Below are positions 32,959 to 42,821 of a DNA stretch of 64,000 nt, piece after piece (positions within the stretch are counted from its first letter, which is position 1; every line of letters begins with the position of its first letter). Below the pieces are notes generated by a model. The model was not told the DNA's origin and ran no database searches. It saw only the letters and a list, made by a program, of their open reading frames with translations. The stretch is from positions 496,001 to 560,000 of the forward strand of contig CANJKZ010000088.1 of NCBI GenBank assembly GCA_947471745.1, in the 5' to 3' direction. Made by a program: the position numbers and the translations under genes. This DNA is from Closterium sp. Naga37s-1. Lineage: Eukaryota; Streptophyta; Zygnematophyceae; Desmidiales; Closteriaceae.

Positions 32959-33333
32959 TGTCAGAAGACTTGCACTGTGAGATCCCCGATTGATCCTTGG
33001 AGGGTTACAGGCCTGTTAGCCTGGGGGGTTATGGGCGCACTGACCCGCTACTGAAACAAGCCCTTTTATCCCAATGTTCTAGTGGTTGGGATTCTTACAT
33101 GGTATCAGAGCGGTCTCGGGTTTGAATCCCGGTGTATGCACATGCTGGCCGTTGCCGGTGTGCCGAGTCCTGGACCTCCCAGTGTGGGGGGGTGTCAGAA
33201 GACTTGCACTGTGAGATCCCCGATTGATCCTTGGAGGGTTACAGGCCTGTTAGCCTGGGGGGTTATGGGCGCACTGACCCGCTACTGAAACAAGCCCTTT
33301 TATCCCAATGGTCTAGTGGTTGGGATTCTGACA
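32959..33333 (+). mobile_element. Complete TRIM element with tRNA-like promoter boxes
   Basis: A 375-bp element: LTR 32959-33099 (141 bp), PBS TGGTATCAGAGC 33100-33111, internal region to 33192 ending in GTGTGGGGGGG (polypurine tract), LTR 33193-33333 (141 bp). Both LTRs run TGTCAGAAGACTTGCA to ATTCT(T/G)ACA and differ at two bases. CTGTG flanks both sides (32954-32958, 33334-33338), so the insertion is intact and fairly young. It has no coding capacity. Its LTR end holds an A-box-like TGTTCTAGTGG (33075-33085; TGGTCTAGTGG in the second LTR) and the internal region a T-arm with B-box-like GGTTTGAATCC (33119-33129). It interrupts Copia-4. Confidence 0.92.
33075..33129 (+). promoter_or_regulatory. 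Putative internal Pol III (A box / B box) promoter of the TRIM
   Basis: The A-box-like motif ends the 5' LTR, the PBS follows, and 34 bases after the A box comes CGGGTTTGAATCCCG, a T-stem and loop with B-box similarity (one mismatch here; perfect GGTTCGAATCC in the copy at 13820-13830, minus). The A-box segment GGTCTAGTGGTTGGGATTC resembles the D-arm region of plant tRNA-Gln/Glu genes. Spacing is tRNA-like. No complementary acceptor stem is present, so it is not a tRNA gene. Activity is inferred. Confidence 0.55.
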
Positions 33334-33980
33334 CTGTGGTCCCCTCCGGTGTCCTGCACGGCCTCCACATCCCCTCGTTCACTCGGAACTTGGTGGGTGT
33401 TGGATACCTCCAGGACAAGGGGATCACCGTTACCTTTGTGGGGGGTGGGAGGACTGCGGTCTGTACAGACGCCGCTACAGGTGTTGTTCTCGCCACGTTC
33501 ACCAGGGATTCCCGCTCTGGTCTCAGCGTTCTCCACACCAAGCGCTCCCTGGTTACTTCCTCCGTTCAGGTCGCTGCGTCCCCTCAGGTCCCAGTGTCTA
33601 GTCCAGTTGCTGTGTCAGGTTAGGTAGTGGTGTCTGGTTAGGTTGCTGCGTCTTGCTTCAGTCGGTCCCTCGCCTACCCGACCGTCTTGTGGCACCACCG
33701 CCTTGGCCACCCTGCACTCCTTGCGTCGCCGGCCGCCTGCGCGCCACTCCGCACTCCTCCTCCCTTCGTCCGGCCACTGCTCCCTTCCGGACTCTCCACC
33801 TGGACGTCAGGGGCCCTGCCCCTATGCTGGGACTTGAGAGGGAGCGCTACTTTCTAGTGGTTGTTGACGACTACTCCAGGTACACCACGATGTTTCCTCT
33901 CGCGGAGAACTCCGAGGTGACTTCTACGCTGATCCGGTGGCTTCTGGCCACTGAGGGCACTCGTGGTAGTCGTGTCCATT
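33334..33980 (+). pseudogene. Copia-4 pre-integrase and integrase start
   Basis: Continues the protease (VVPSGVLHGLHIPSFTRNLV), then pre-integrase remnants (LWHHRLGHPALLASPAACAP in shifted frames) and integrase (HLDVRGPAPMLGLERERYFL, VVDDYSRYTTMFPLAENSEV). Stops at about 33620 and 33638. It is cut at 33981 by Copia-5 just before the second catalytic Asp block. Confidence 0.8.
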
Positions 33981-34799
33981 TGTTGGTGCAACCCTACGGT
34001 TTGCACTCGGCTTGTTGTCCGTGTGCGTGAATGTGTGTGTGTATGGAATGGTATGAGGGCATGGGATACTATATATTTCATGCTTATAATTGTGTGTGAA
34101 TGTTGAGTCATGATGTCGAGTGTGTGTGTCGAGTCAATAGCGAGTTATCGCTAGACGCGTGTTACGCGGTCGTTTGTGTCTCGCGCGCGGTTTCTATTTT
34201 GTCGTGCGCGGTTTCTATTTTGTCCTGTGTCGAACGTTCGGCGTGTCGCAGGTGTGTGCAGCAGACCCATCAAGAACTCAAGGATGAGTTTGTGATGAAG
34301 AGCCCGAGCCTTGGTGTCAAGCCTCAAGTGATTTCGAAGCTTGCCAAAAGGGTACACCTCAAGATATTGAAGATAGTTACATTACTTTGTGTAGTGTAAC
34401 ATTTCACTTGGTGTAGGCCCTAGTGAAGGGTAGTTTCGAGACCCTTCGTGGTTGGGGACAGTGTGGCACTGTTCCACATCACTGTACCTCGGCTCTTGGG
34501 GTTTGTAGGAGCTGGGAGTCATTCCCAACTCGTAACTCTTCCTATCTTGTGTTCTAAGACTATAGTGGCTGCCATAGTACCGTTCGTTCAAACCGACGCT
34601 GTGTCGTCAATACTTTATCAAATCGTGCAATCTAAATTGCTAATTGTAGACGACGTGAAGACGCTCCAGATCCAATTTGAATCAAGTCATTTGCAGCTGT
34701 GAGCAGAACGCTATCAACGTTTGAAGCCGCTGTGCAGAAATCCGTCTGTGCTCTCTATCTTTCGTTTTAAGCACATTCAAGCCTATTGTGACTATAACA
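33981..34799 (+). repeat. Copia-5 5' LTR (819 bp)
   Basis: Contains a TATA-like stretch ACTATATATTTC near 34069 and a direct repeat of a ~20-bp unit (GCGCGGTTTCTATTTTGTC) around 34186-34228, arranged like U3 enhancer repeats next to the promoter. The same elements recur in the 3' copy. Confidence 0.92.
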
Positions 34800-34801
34800 A
34801 G

Positions 34802-34816
34802 TGGTATCAGAGCCCC
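34802..34816 (+). other. Copia-5 primer-binding site
   Basis: TGGTATCAGAGCCCC, two bases after the LTR end, complementary to the initiator tRNA-Met 3' end. Confidence 0.9.
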
Positions 34817-34833
34817 TTGGAGCAGTTTCGACA

Positions 34834-37800
34834 ATGTCTGGACCTGAGGAAAGGGGTGGCAGAGGTGCTGGTGGCAGTGGAGAAGCTCAAGCTCAAGGCC
34901 AACCCCGTGATTCAGCCATGGCGCCCATGCAACCAAGTCTTGGCCCACCTAGGGATGAGCCTAGGGTGTTTGGGCTTGACAAGTTCAACGGTGACAACTT
35001 TGCTGAATGGTCCTTCAAGATGGAGAACATCTTTGACCACTATGACCTGCTGGAGGTGATGGAAGGAACGGAGAAGCGCCCCGAGAACGACCCGGAGAAG
35101 AGCCCGTGGGTGCGGAAGAGCGCACAAGGCTATCTCTTACTTGGGCAAGCGTTGGGGAGCAGTCAGATCCGTCACATCAAGCCATTCCAGCGTGAACCAG
35201 AGAAAGGACCAAAGGCATGGGCTGCTCTCAAGGGTGTACATGCTCCTGCAACAGCGGCGGTAGCGGTGGTGTTGGAACGGCAAATGGCGGCACTACGAAT
35301 TGAAGAAGACGAAGCGGTTGAAGAAGGGGTGCAGAAATTCTTCGACTTGTTGACGCGGCTTGAGGGAGCTGATTTGAACTACAGTGAGCTCCAAAAGAAG
35401 ACCAAGTTGCTGGCCTTACTCCCAGAGTCATGGTCCTCGCTCATCATCAACCTTAATCGCGACTTGCCCCGCCTCTCGCTTGAAGACGTGAAGCGAGCTA
35501 TCCTTCAAGAGGATTTCCGCCGCCGTGAGTTGGCGAGTGCGGATGGCGCTGGGGCAGCGAGCATCGGCCGTGGATATGGTCGAGGAAGAGGCAGAGGACG
35601 AGGGGGAGGAAGGTTTGGTGGCAGCAACTTCGGCGGAGGCCGCAGGAGTGGCGGTTACGGCAGCGACGACAAGAGCTACGGACGCGGTCGCGGCCGATTC
35701 GACGGCGAGTGTCACTATTGCCACAAGAGCGGACACATGTGGCGCGACTGCTACAAACTCCCTGATGGTTGGACCCCTGCTCAAGGCCAAGAGGGTAGAG
35801 GAGCAGGAGGAGGGAGAGGACGAGGCCGTGGAGGCCGTGGCGGTCGCGGTGGCGAAGCTGCAAACATGAAGAGCGGAGACAACGACAAGGACCCGAGCGA
35901 CGATCGATACCCGGGTCTATTCTACTTCGTGTCGACGCAAGTACCGGCTGGTCCAGAGAAGGATGAAGGCTTTGAGGAGCCAGCAGCTGTGGGGAAGGTG
36001 ACCCTACACCCCCTGGACTATTGGGTGATTGATAGTGGCGCTACCTATAGCATGACACCTCGCCCGGACTTGCTCACCGAACTCGAGCCGTCACCGGTGA
36101 AGCATGTCACATCGGCTTTGGGGCAGCGAGCAGAGGTGAAAGGCATGGGCAAGGCCATGTTCAAGGGTGCTGATGGGAAGATGGTGGGCCTCAAGAACGT
36201 GCTTTGGGTGCCCAGCCTTGCTGCAAACCTGATTTCCGTGCGGCGGTTGGCAAAGGCCGGCATGGACACGAACTCGAAGGGAGCCAAGACCTACACCGCA
36301 AGGCTTGGCGATCGAATTCTTTGGGACCTTCATGAGGACAGGGATGTCTACAACGAGATGTGGCAGATCCCAGTGGTCCCTATGCCTAAGGAGAGGCAAG
36401 TGGCAGCAAGCATCAGCACCAAGGATGGAGCGGTCGGTAGCGACGATGGCGCGAACGGTCGCGCTAAGGAGAATGAGCTCAAGAAGAGCAAACCTGGAGG
36501 GACCAGCAAGTTCAGTGAACCTAAGGAGAGTGGTGCAGCAACCAAGGAGCAGCAAAAGGGTGAGGAGAACCCAGAGGCAGCAGCGGAGGAGGACTACGGA
36601 GAGAGTATGTGGGGTGCTATTGCGAGCGCGGCATTCTCCAATCCAACTTCGGCTACGGGGGAGTGTGATTGGCTCACCTTGCATCGGCGCATGGGGCATG
36701 TGGCCCTGCCCATCTTGCAGCAGCTAGTGAAGAATGAGATGGTTGCTGGCATACGTGTGAAGGGGGAGCCCGATGAGGTGCTTGGCTGCCCGACGTGCAT
36801 TCAAGCCAAGTTCACCCGGTTTCCGTTCCCTAGTTCGGAGGCAACGGCAAAGGCACCGCTTGATGAGGTGGTGATGGACGTGGTGGGCCCCCTGAAGCTT
36901 GGAGCTGCTGGAGCTGAGTATTTTCTCACCATTGTCGACGTCTACACCCGCATGACTTGGGTGTACGTGCTGGCCAAGAAGAGCGACGTGGCTGAAACGT
37001 TGAAGACGGATTGGTTCCCGATGGTGGAGCGGCAACAAGACCGTCTAGTCAAGTCAATCCGCACCGATCGAGGGGGAGAGTTCCTGAGCAAGGAGTTTGG
37101 GTTGTGGCTGAAGAAGAATGGTATTCGGCACTCCCTCACCATGCCATACTCCCCTGCAATGAACGGCATCGCCGAGCGATCGAACCGCACAATCACGGAG
37201 GCGGCACGCGGGTTGCTCATTGAAGCCGGGCTACCCGACTATTTCTGGCCTGATGCGGTGCGGAGCGCATGTGTGGCCAAGAACAGAGCCTTGACTCATG
37301 TGGGAGCAGACAAATGGGTGCCCTATGTGGAGTGGCTAGGAAGGAAGCCAAAGGTGGATATGCTTCGGGTGTTCGGGTGCATGTGCATGGCGCTCGTGCC
37401 TAAGCATCTTCGGCACAACAAGCTTGGTGCCAAGGCGGTGTGGGCCGTGCACTTGGGCATGGCTCAAAACAGCAAGGGATGGCTTCTTTGGGACCCATTC
37501 ACCAAGAAGTTCTTGGTGAGCAGGGACTGCAAGTTCATGGAGAACTTCATGTACAAGGATTGGAAGGCGGAGAATGAGGCGAAGATAGGCGTGCGGTTTG
37601 GGGAGGTGAAGAGTTCCGGTTTGGAGCATGTGGAGCTGCCTTTGGAGCTGAGCAGCGGCAGCACAACCACAAGGCAATCCTCCCTTGTGAATGGGGGAGA
37701 GGAGGCCAATGATGCAGAGGAAGAAGAGGAGGAGGTGCAGCAAGTGAGCGAGCGTGCACCGTCACTCCCTTCCCGTACTACGAGTGCTCCACGGATTCGA

Positions 37801-39603
37801 GCCACACCGCAGCAACGCCAAGGCCTTCAAGTCCCTGCAGCTGAGGAGGAAGGAAGGGGGAAGAGGAGAGTTCAACCCCCTAATAGGCTGACCTATGATG
37901 CGCCGGGAAAGCAGGGCAAGACAGCCCTGGCCGGAGCGGCAATGATGGTCGGAGACGACGAGGAGAGTGACTACGAGGAGTGTGCCTTCGCGTTCTTCTC
38001 TCCGGTGGAGATGCCGGGAGAACCAGCAACTCTCAAGGAGGCTTTGGAGAGTAGTGATGCTGAGGAGTGGAAGAAGGCCATGGAGAGTGAGCTGAAGAGC
38101 ATCGAGGAGAATGACACGTTTGAATTGGTGGAGCTACCGGAGGGGCGTACGGCGATAACGTCCAAGTGGCTCTTCAAAATCAAGTCGGATGCCGACGGCA
38201 AGATCGAGCGCTACAAGTCTAGGCTTGTAGCCAAGGGGTACCAGCAGAAGGAGAAGGTGGACTTCAAGGAGCTGTTTGCCCCTGTGGTGAAGCCGACGAC
38301 GCTGCGAACCCTATTCGCGGGAGCCGCCATCAAAGGATGGGTAGTAAAGCAAATGGACATCGTAACGGCATTCCTTAACGGCATCCTTGAGGAGGAGATT
38401 TTTATGGCGCAGCCAGAGGGGTTTGATGATGGTAGTGGCAGAGTGTGGAAGCTGAAGAAGGCCCTCTATGGGCTGAAGCAGGCCCCTAGGCAATGGTACA
38501 TGAAGCTGCGCGAAGTGTTGGAGGGGATCGGCTTCACTCCCTCAACGGCCGATCACTCCTTTTTCATGCTTGGCGAGGGGGAGCAGAGGAGTTTCATGGT
38601 GGTTTATGTGGATGACATCCTCATTTTCTCACCCTCTTCTGACCTTGTGAAGGAGGTGATGCTGAAGCTTCAAGACAAGTTCAAGTGCAAGGCCCTTGGT
38701 GACGTGAGCTTCTACCTTGGGCTCCACATCGAACGAGATGTGGAGAAGCGGTGCATGCGGGTGCATCAACGAAAGTACCTGGAGGCATTGGCTGCCAACT
38801 TTGGGCAGAGTGAAGGCCATGTGGCTACACCCTTTCCCTCTGGGTTCAAGTGTGTGAAGGGACCAGAGGAGGAGAGCGTTGGTGAAGAGGAGAGGCGCCG
38901 ATTTCACTCGTTGGTGGGCAGCCTCATGTATGCGACGGTAAACACCCGACCGGACGTCGCGTTTGCTACCGGGCAGCTGGCTAGGGTTGTGCAATGCCCT
39001 AATGAGGAGCAGGTAGCAGCTGGAATGAGGGTGGCCAAGTATCTTGGCCAAACACCGACCGTTGGGCTGCAATACTCGGCGGCGGCACAAAGGCGCCAAA
39101 AGGGCGCGGATGGTGTTGAACCCGGGCGTTTGTTCCTCACCGCCTACTCGGATGCTTCATATGCATCAGAACCAGAGGACATGACAAGTGTGGGAGGCTT
39201 CATATGCTGTGTTGGTGGAGGCCCAACTGCTTGGGAGAGCAAGAAGCAGGTTGACCAAGCTTTGAGCTCGGTGGAGTCCGAGTTCATGGCACTCTTCCGT
39301 GCCGTACGGGAGATTGTGTGGCAGCGGCGTTTGTTGGCTGAATTGGGGGAGGAGCAGCAAGGACCTACCCCACTGTACTGTGACAGCCAGGGTGCCATAG
39401 CTCTTGCTAAGAACCCTGTGTTGCATGGACTCACGAAGCACATGAGGGTGAAGTGGCATTGGACGAGGAGCATGGTAACCGCGGGTGAAGTTGAGTTGCG
39501 CTACGTGAAGACCACGGGGCAGCCGGCTGACATGATGACCAAGAGGCTGGTGGAGCAGCAGCATTGGAAGTGTTGCAAGCTGGCTGGGATGGCTCTGAAC
39601 TGA
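34834..39603 (+). CDS. Copia-5 gag-pol polyprotein (1589 aa)
   Basis: Encodes all proteins for retrotransposition in one frame. I chose ATG 34834 (MSGPEERGGRGAGGSGE); the frame is open upstream only into the PBS. Domains in order: UBN2-type gag with FNGDNFAEWSFKMENIFDHY (~50-70) and SPWVRKSAQGYLLL; Gly/Arg-rich RGG-like stretch; CCHC knuckle CHYCHKSGHMWRDC (~293-306); second RGG block; protease WVIDSGATYSMTP (~398); pre-integrase LHRRMGH ... CPTC; integrase DEVVMDVVGP, RTDRGGEF and NGIAERSNRT; RT with SKWLFKIKSDADGKIERYKS, FAPVVKPTTLRTL and YVDDILIF (~1260); RNase H AYSDASYA, ESEFMAL and YCDSQGAIALAKN. No stop, frameshift or missing catalytic residue is visible. The length is normal for an autonomous Copia element. 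Confidence 0.95.
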   Translation: MSGPEERGGRGAGGSGEAQAQGQPRDSAMAPMQPSLGPPRDEPRVFGLDKFNGDNFAEWSFKMENIFDHYDLLEVMEGTEKRPENDPEKSPWVRKSAQGYLLLGQALGSSQIRHIKPFQREPEKGPKAWAALKGVHAPATAAVAVVLERQMAALRIEEDEAVEEGVQKFFDLLTRLEGADLNYSELQKKTKLLALLPESWSSLIINLNRDLPRLSLEDVKRAILQEDFRRRELASADGAGAASIGRGYGRGRGRGRGGGRFGGSNFGGGRRSGGYGSDDKSYGRGRGRFDGECHYCHKSGHMWRDCYKLPDGWTPAQGQEGRGAGGGRGRGRGGRGGRGGEAANMKSGDNDKDPSDDRYPGLFYFVSTQVPAGPEKDEGFEEPAAVGKVTLHPLDYWVIDSGATYSMTPRPDLLTELEPSPVKHVTSALGQRAEVKGMGKAMFKGADGKMVGLKNVLWVPSLAANLISVRRLAKAGMDTNSKGAKTYTARLGDRILWDLHEDRDVYNEMWQIPVVPMPKERQVAASISTKDGAVGSDDGANGRAKENELKKSKPGGTSKFSEPKESGAATKEQQKGEENPEAAAEEDYGESMWGAIASAAFSNPTSATGECDWLTLHRRMGHVALPILQQLVKNEMVAGIRVKGEPDEVLGCPTCIQAKFTRFPFPSSEATAKAPLDEVVMDVVGPLKLGAAGAEYFLTIVDVYTRMTWVYVLAKKSDVAETLKTDWFPMVERQQDRLVKSIRTDRGGEFLSKEFGLWLKKNGIRHSLTMPYSPAMNGIAERSNRTITEAARGLLIEAGLPDYFWPDAVRSACVAKNRALTHVGADKWVPYVEWLGRKPKVDMLRVFGCMCMALVPKHLRHNKLGAKAVWAVHLGMAQNSKGWLLWDPFTKKFLVSRDCKFMENFMYKDWKAENEAKIGVRFGEVKSSGLEHVELPLELSSGSTTTRQSSLVNGGEEANDAEEEEEEVQQVSERAPSLPSRTTSAPRIRATPQQRQGLQVPAAEEEGRGKRRVQPPNRLTYDAPGKQGKTALAGAAMMVGDDEESDYEECAFAFFSPVEMPGEPATLKEALESSDAEEWKKAMESELKSIEENDTFELVELPEGRTAITSKWLFKIKSDADGKIERYKSRLVAKGYQQKEKVDFKELFAPVVKPTTLRTLFAGAAIKGWVVKQMDIVTAFLNGILEEEIFMAQPEGFDDGSGRVWKLKKALYGLKQAPRQWYMKLREVLEGIGFTPSTADHSFFMLGEGEQRSFMVVYVDDILIFSPSSDLVKEVMLKLQDKFKCKALGDVSFYLGLHIERDVEKRCMRVHQRKYLEALAANFGQSEGHVATPFPSGFKCVKGPEEESVGEEERRRFHSLVGSLMYATVNTRPDVAFATGQLARVVQCPNEEQVAAGMRVAKYLGQTPTVGLQYSAAAQRRQKGADGVEPGRLFLTAYSDASYASEPEDMTSVGGFICCVGGGPTAWESKKQVDQALSSVESEFMALFRAVREIVWQRRLLAELGEEQQGPTPLYCDSQGAIALAKNPVLHGLTKHMRVKWHWTRSMVTAGEVELRYVKTTGQPADMMTKRLVEQQHWKCCKLAGMALN

Positions 39604-39644
39604 GAGAGCAACATATCCTAAGGCCAACAATCCGAGGGGGAGTT

Positions 39645-40463
39645 TGTTGGTGCAACCCTACGGTTTGCACTCGGCTTGTTGTCCGTGTGCGTGAATGTGT
39701 GTGTGTATGGAATGGTATGAGGGCATGGGATACTATATATTTCATGCTTATAATTGTGTGTGAATGTTGAGTCATGATGTCGAGTGTGTGTGTCGAGTCA
39801 ATAGCGAGTTATCGCTAGACGCGTGTTACGCGGTCGTTTGTGTCTCGCGCGCGGTTTCTATTTTGTCGTGCGCGGTTTCTATTTTGTCCTGTGTCGAACG
39901 TTCGGCGTGTCGCAGGTGTGTGCAGCAGACCCATCAAGAACTCAAGGATGAGTTTGTGATGAAGAGCCCGAGCCTTGGTGTCAAGCCTCAAGTGATTTCG
40001 AAGCTTGCCAAAAGGGTACACCTCAAGATATTGAAGATAGTTACATTACTTTGTGTAGTGTAACATTTCACTTGGTGTAGGCCCTAGTGAAGGGTAGTTT
40101 CGAGACCCTTCGTGGTTGGGGACAGTGTGGCACTGTTCCACATCACTGTACCTCGGCTCTTGGGGTTTGTAGGAGCTGGGAGTCATTCCCAACTCGTAAC
40201 TCTTCCTATCTTGTGTTCTAAGACTATAGTGGCTGCCATAGTACCGTTCGTTCAAACCGACGCTGTGTCGTCAATACTTTATCAAATCGTGCAATCTAAA
40301 TTGCTAATTGTAGACGACGTGAAGACGCTCCAGATCCAATTTGAATCAAGTCATTTGCAGCTGTGAGCAGAACGCTATCAACGTTTGAAGCCGCTGTGCA
40401 GAAATCCGTCTGTGCTCTCTATCTTTCGTTTTAAGCACATTCAAGCCTATTGTGACTATAACA
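39645..40463 (+). repeat. Copia-5 3' LTR (819 bp)
   Basis: Same length and, as far as I can compare, same sequence as the 5' LTR, preceded by AATCCGAGGGGGAGTT and followed by the duplicated CCATT. Confidence 0.93.
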
Positions 40464-41179
40464 CCATTGTCTCCACTCCGACCGTGGGGGTGAGTTTCGC
40501 TCCGGCGTCCTTGCCAGGTTCTGCGGCGAGCAGGGCATCAGACAGTCCTGGACGCTGCCGGAGTCCCCACAGCAGAATGGGGTTGCTAAAGCGTCGCATT
40601 GGCTTGGTCATGGACATCGCCCGCACGTCCATGATCCATGCCCGTGTGCCCCATTTTCAGTGGCCCTACACGCTGCGCTACACCGCGCATCAGCTTAACC
40701 TCCAGCCGCGTGTCTCGCGGCCAGAGGTTTCACCGACCAGTCTTTGGACTGGGTCCCTTGGTGTTGGATCGGCCTTTCACGTCTGGGGCTGCCTTGTGCT
40801 TGTCCACGACACCTCTACGGACAAGCTCTTGGCTCGCGCCATCCCCTGTGTCTTCCTTGGTTTCCCAGTGGGCTCTCCCAACTACTCCTTTTACCACCCG
40901 CCCCTCCACCAGTTTCTAGACTCTCGTGACGTCCGGTTTGACGAGTCAGTGTCCTTCTACACCTAGTACCCCTGTCAAGGTCTCCCGGTTCCCCCTCCCC
41001 CCCTCTTCCTTGCACCCTCTCCTCCCCCTGCTCCCGCTCCTCCGGTACCCCCGCCCCCCCTTGGTCCTGCCCCGTCAGGTGTGTCTCACACTACCCCTCT
41101 CCCCTCGGCCGTGTGTCAGGTAGCGTCTCCCTCCCCGCAGTCCTCCTCCCAATCCCTTCAGCAGCCTTTAGCACTTCCG

Positions 41180-41180
<1 letters not shown>
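40464..41180 (+). pseudogene. Copia-4 integrase, C-terminal part
   Basis: Resumes at the second catalytic block interrupted by Copia-5 (HSDRGGEF in the frame across the junction), then WTLPESPQQNGV with the Glu block decayed to AKASHW by a small change; the following frame (40385-40966) carries RRIGLVMDIARTSMIHARVP, SLWTGSLGVGSAFHVWGCLV and IPCVFLGFPVGSPNYSFYHP. TAG at 40964-40966 ends it. Pro-rich linker follows. Confidence 0.82.
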
Positions 41181-42255
<1,075 letters not shown>

Positions 42256-42731
42256 GGTCCCAGGTGGGAAGGTGTTAGTGAAGTCAGGAGGACGGCGCAG
42301 CCAGATCTCCTCGTGCAGTCGGCCTTGGAGAAACGCAGTGGAGAAGTCGAGGGAGTGCAGCTCGTAGACTCGCTGTGCTGCTACGTGCAGTAACACCCGA
42401 AGAGTAGTCATCTTCGGGGTCGGGGCGAAGGTCTGGAAGAAGTCAACTCCCTCACGCTTACTGAAACCCCTAGCCACGTAGCGCGCCTTGAACACAGGCG
42501 GTGAACCAGGCGGCCGCTTCACCTTGAAGAGCCACATGCCATCGACAACGTTCGCCCTGGGAGGGGGAACTGCGTTGACGTACGTGCCTGTGGATCTCCA
42601 AGACGCTAACTCTGCATCCATAGCCGCTTTCCACTGAGAGGCCCACTTCCCTGAAACTGCCTCACGGTACGTCCGAGGTGTCGGTATGTCAAGGGCATCG
42701 GGGTCTCCCTCAAGGGAAAGCAGCATGGCGC
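42256..42731 (-). pseudogene. Inverted RT segment inside Copia-4
   Basis: The minus strand reads LEGDPDALDIPTPRTYREAV, MDAELASWRSTGTYVNAVPP, FQTFAPTPKMTTLRVLLHVA and EIWLRRPPDFTNTFPPGTQ: the RT N-terminal half, open from about 42780 to 42250. The plus-strand sequence on the left stops at the segment just before this one, and the plus-strand sequence on the right (RQSPREWHDTLRSTLRDLGF) is the segment that should follow it. The piece therefore lies inverted in place. Confidence 0.82.
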
Positions 42732-42821
42732 ACGCTCTCCGCCAGTCGCCCCGTGAGTGGCACGACACTCTGCGCTCCACGCTTCGTGACCTTGGGTTTT
42801 GTCCTTCCTCTGCCGACCCGT
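42732..42821 (+). pseudogene. Copia-4 RT fragment after the inversion
   Basis: A 90-bp remnant reading LRQSPREWHDTLRSTLRDLG and PSSADP on the plus strand, matching the RT block GLRQAPREWHDTLRTTLAAL. It stops at the joint with Copia-6 gag. Confidence 0.75.

Larger units (their letters stand above)
33981..40463 (+). mobile_element. Copia-5, intact young Copia element
   Basis: Complete structure: 819-bp LTRs at 33981-34799 and 39645-40463 (TGTTGGTGCAACC ... ACTATAACA), PBS, one uninterrupted polyprotein, polypurine tract GAGGGGGAG before the 3' LTR, and target-site duplication CCATT on both sides (33976-33980, 40464-40468). The two LTRs look identical by eye and all reading frames in them are identical, so insertion is very recent. 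It is inserted in the integrase of Copia-4. It is not closely related to the short-LTR family: LTR, gag and knuckle all differ. Confidence 0.95.

Noticed and set aside
33062-33140. A tRNA gene (tRNA-Gln/Glu-like)
   Set aside because: D-arm-like and T-arm-like segments are present, but no acceptor stem pairs and the middle is the LTR end plus PBS. It is better explained as promoter boxes of the TRIM.
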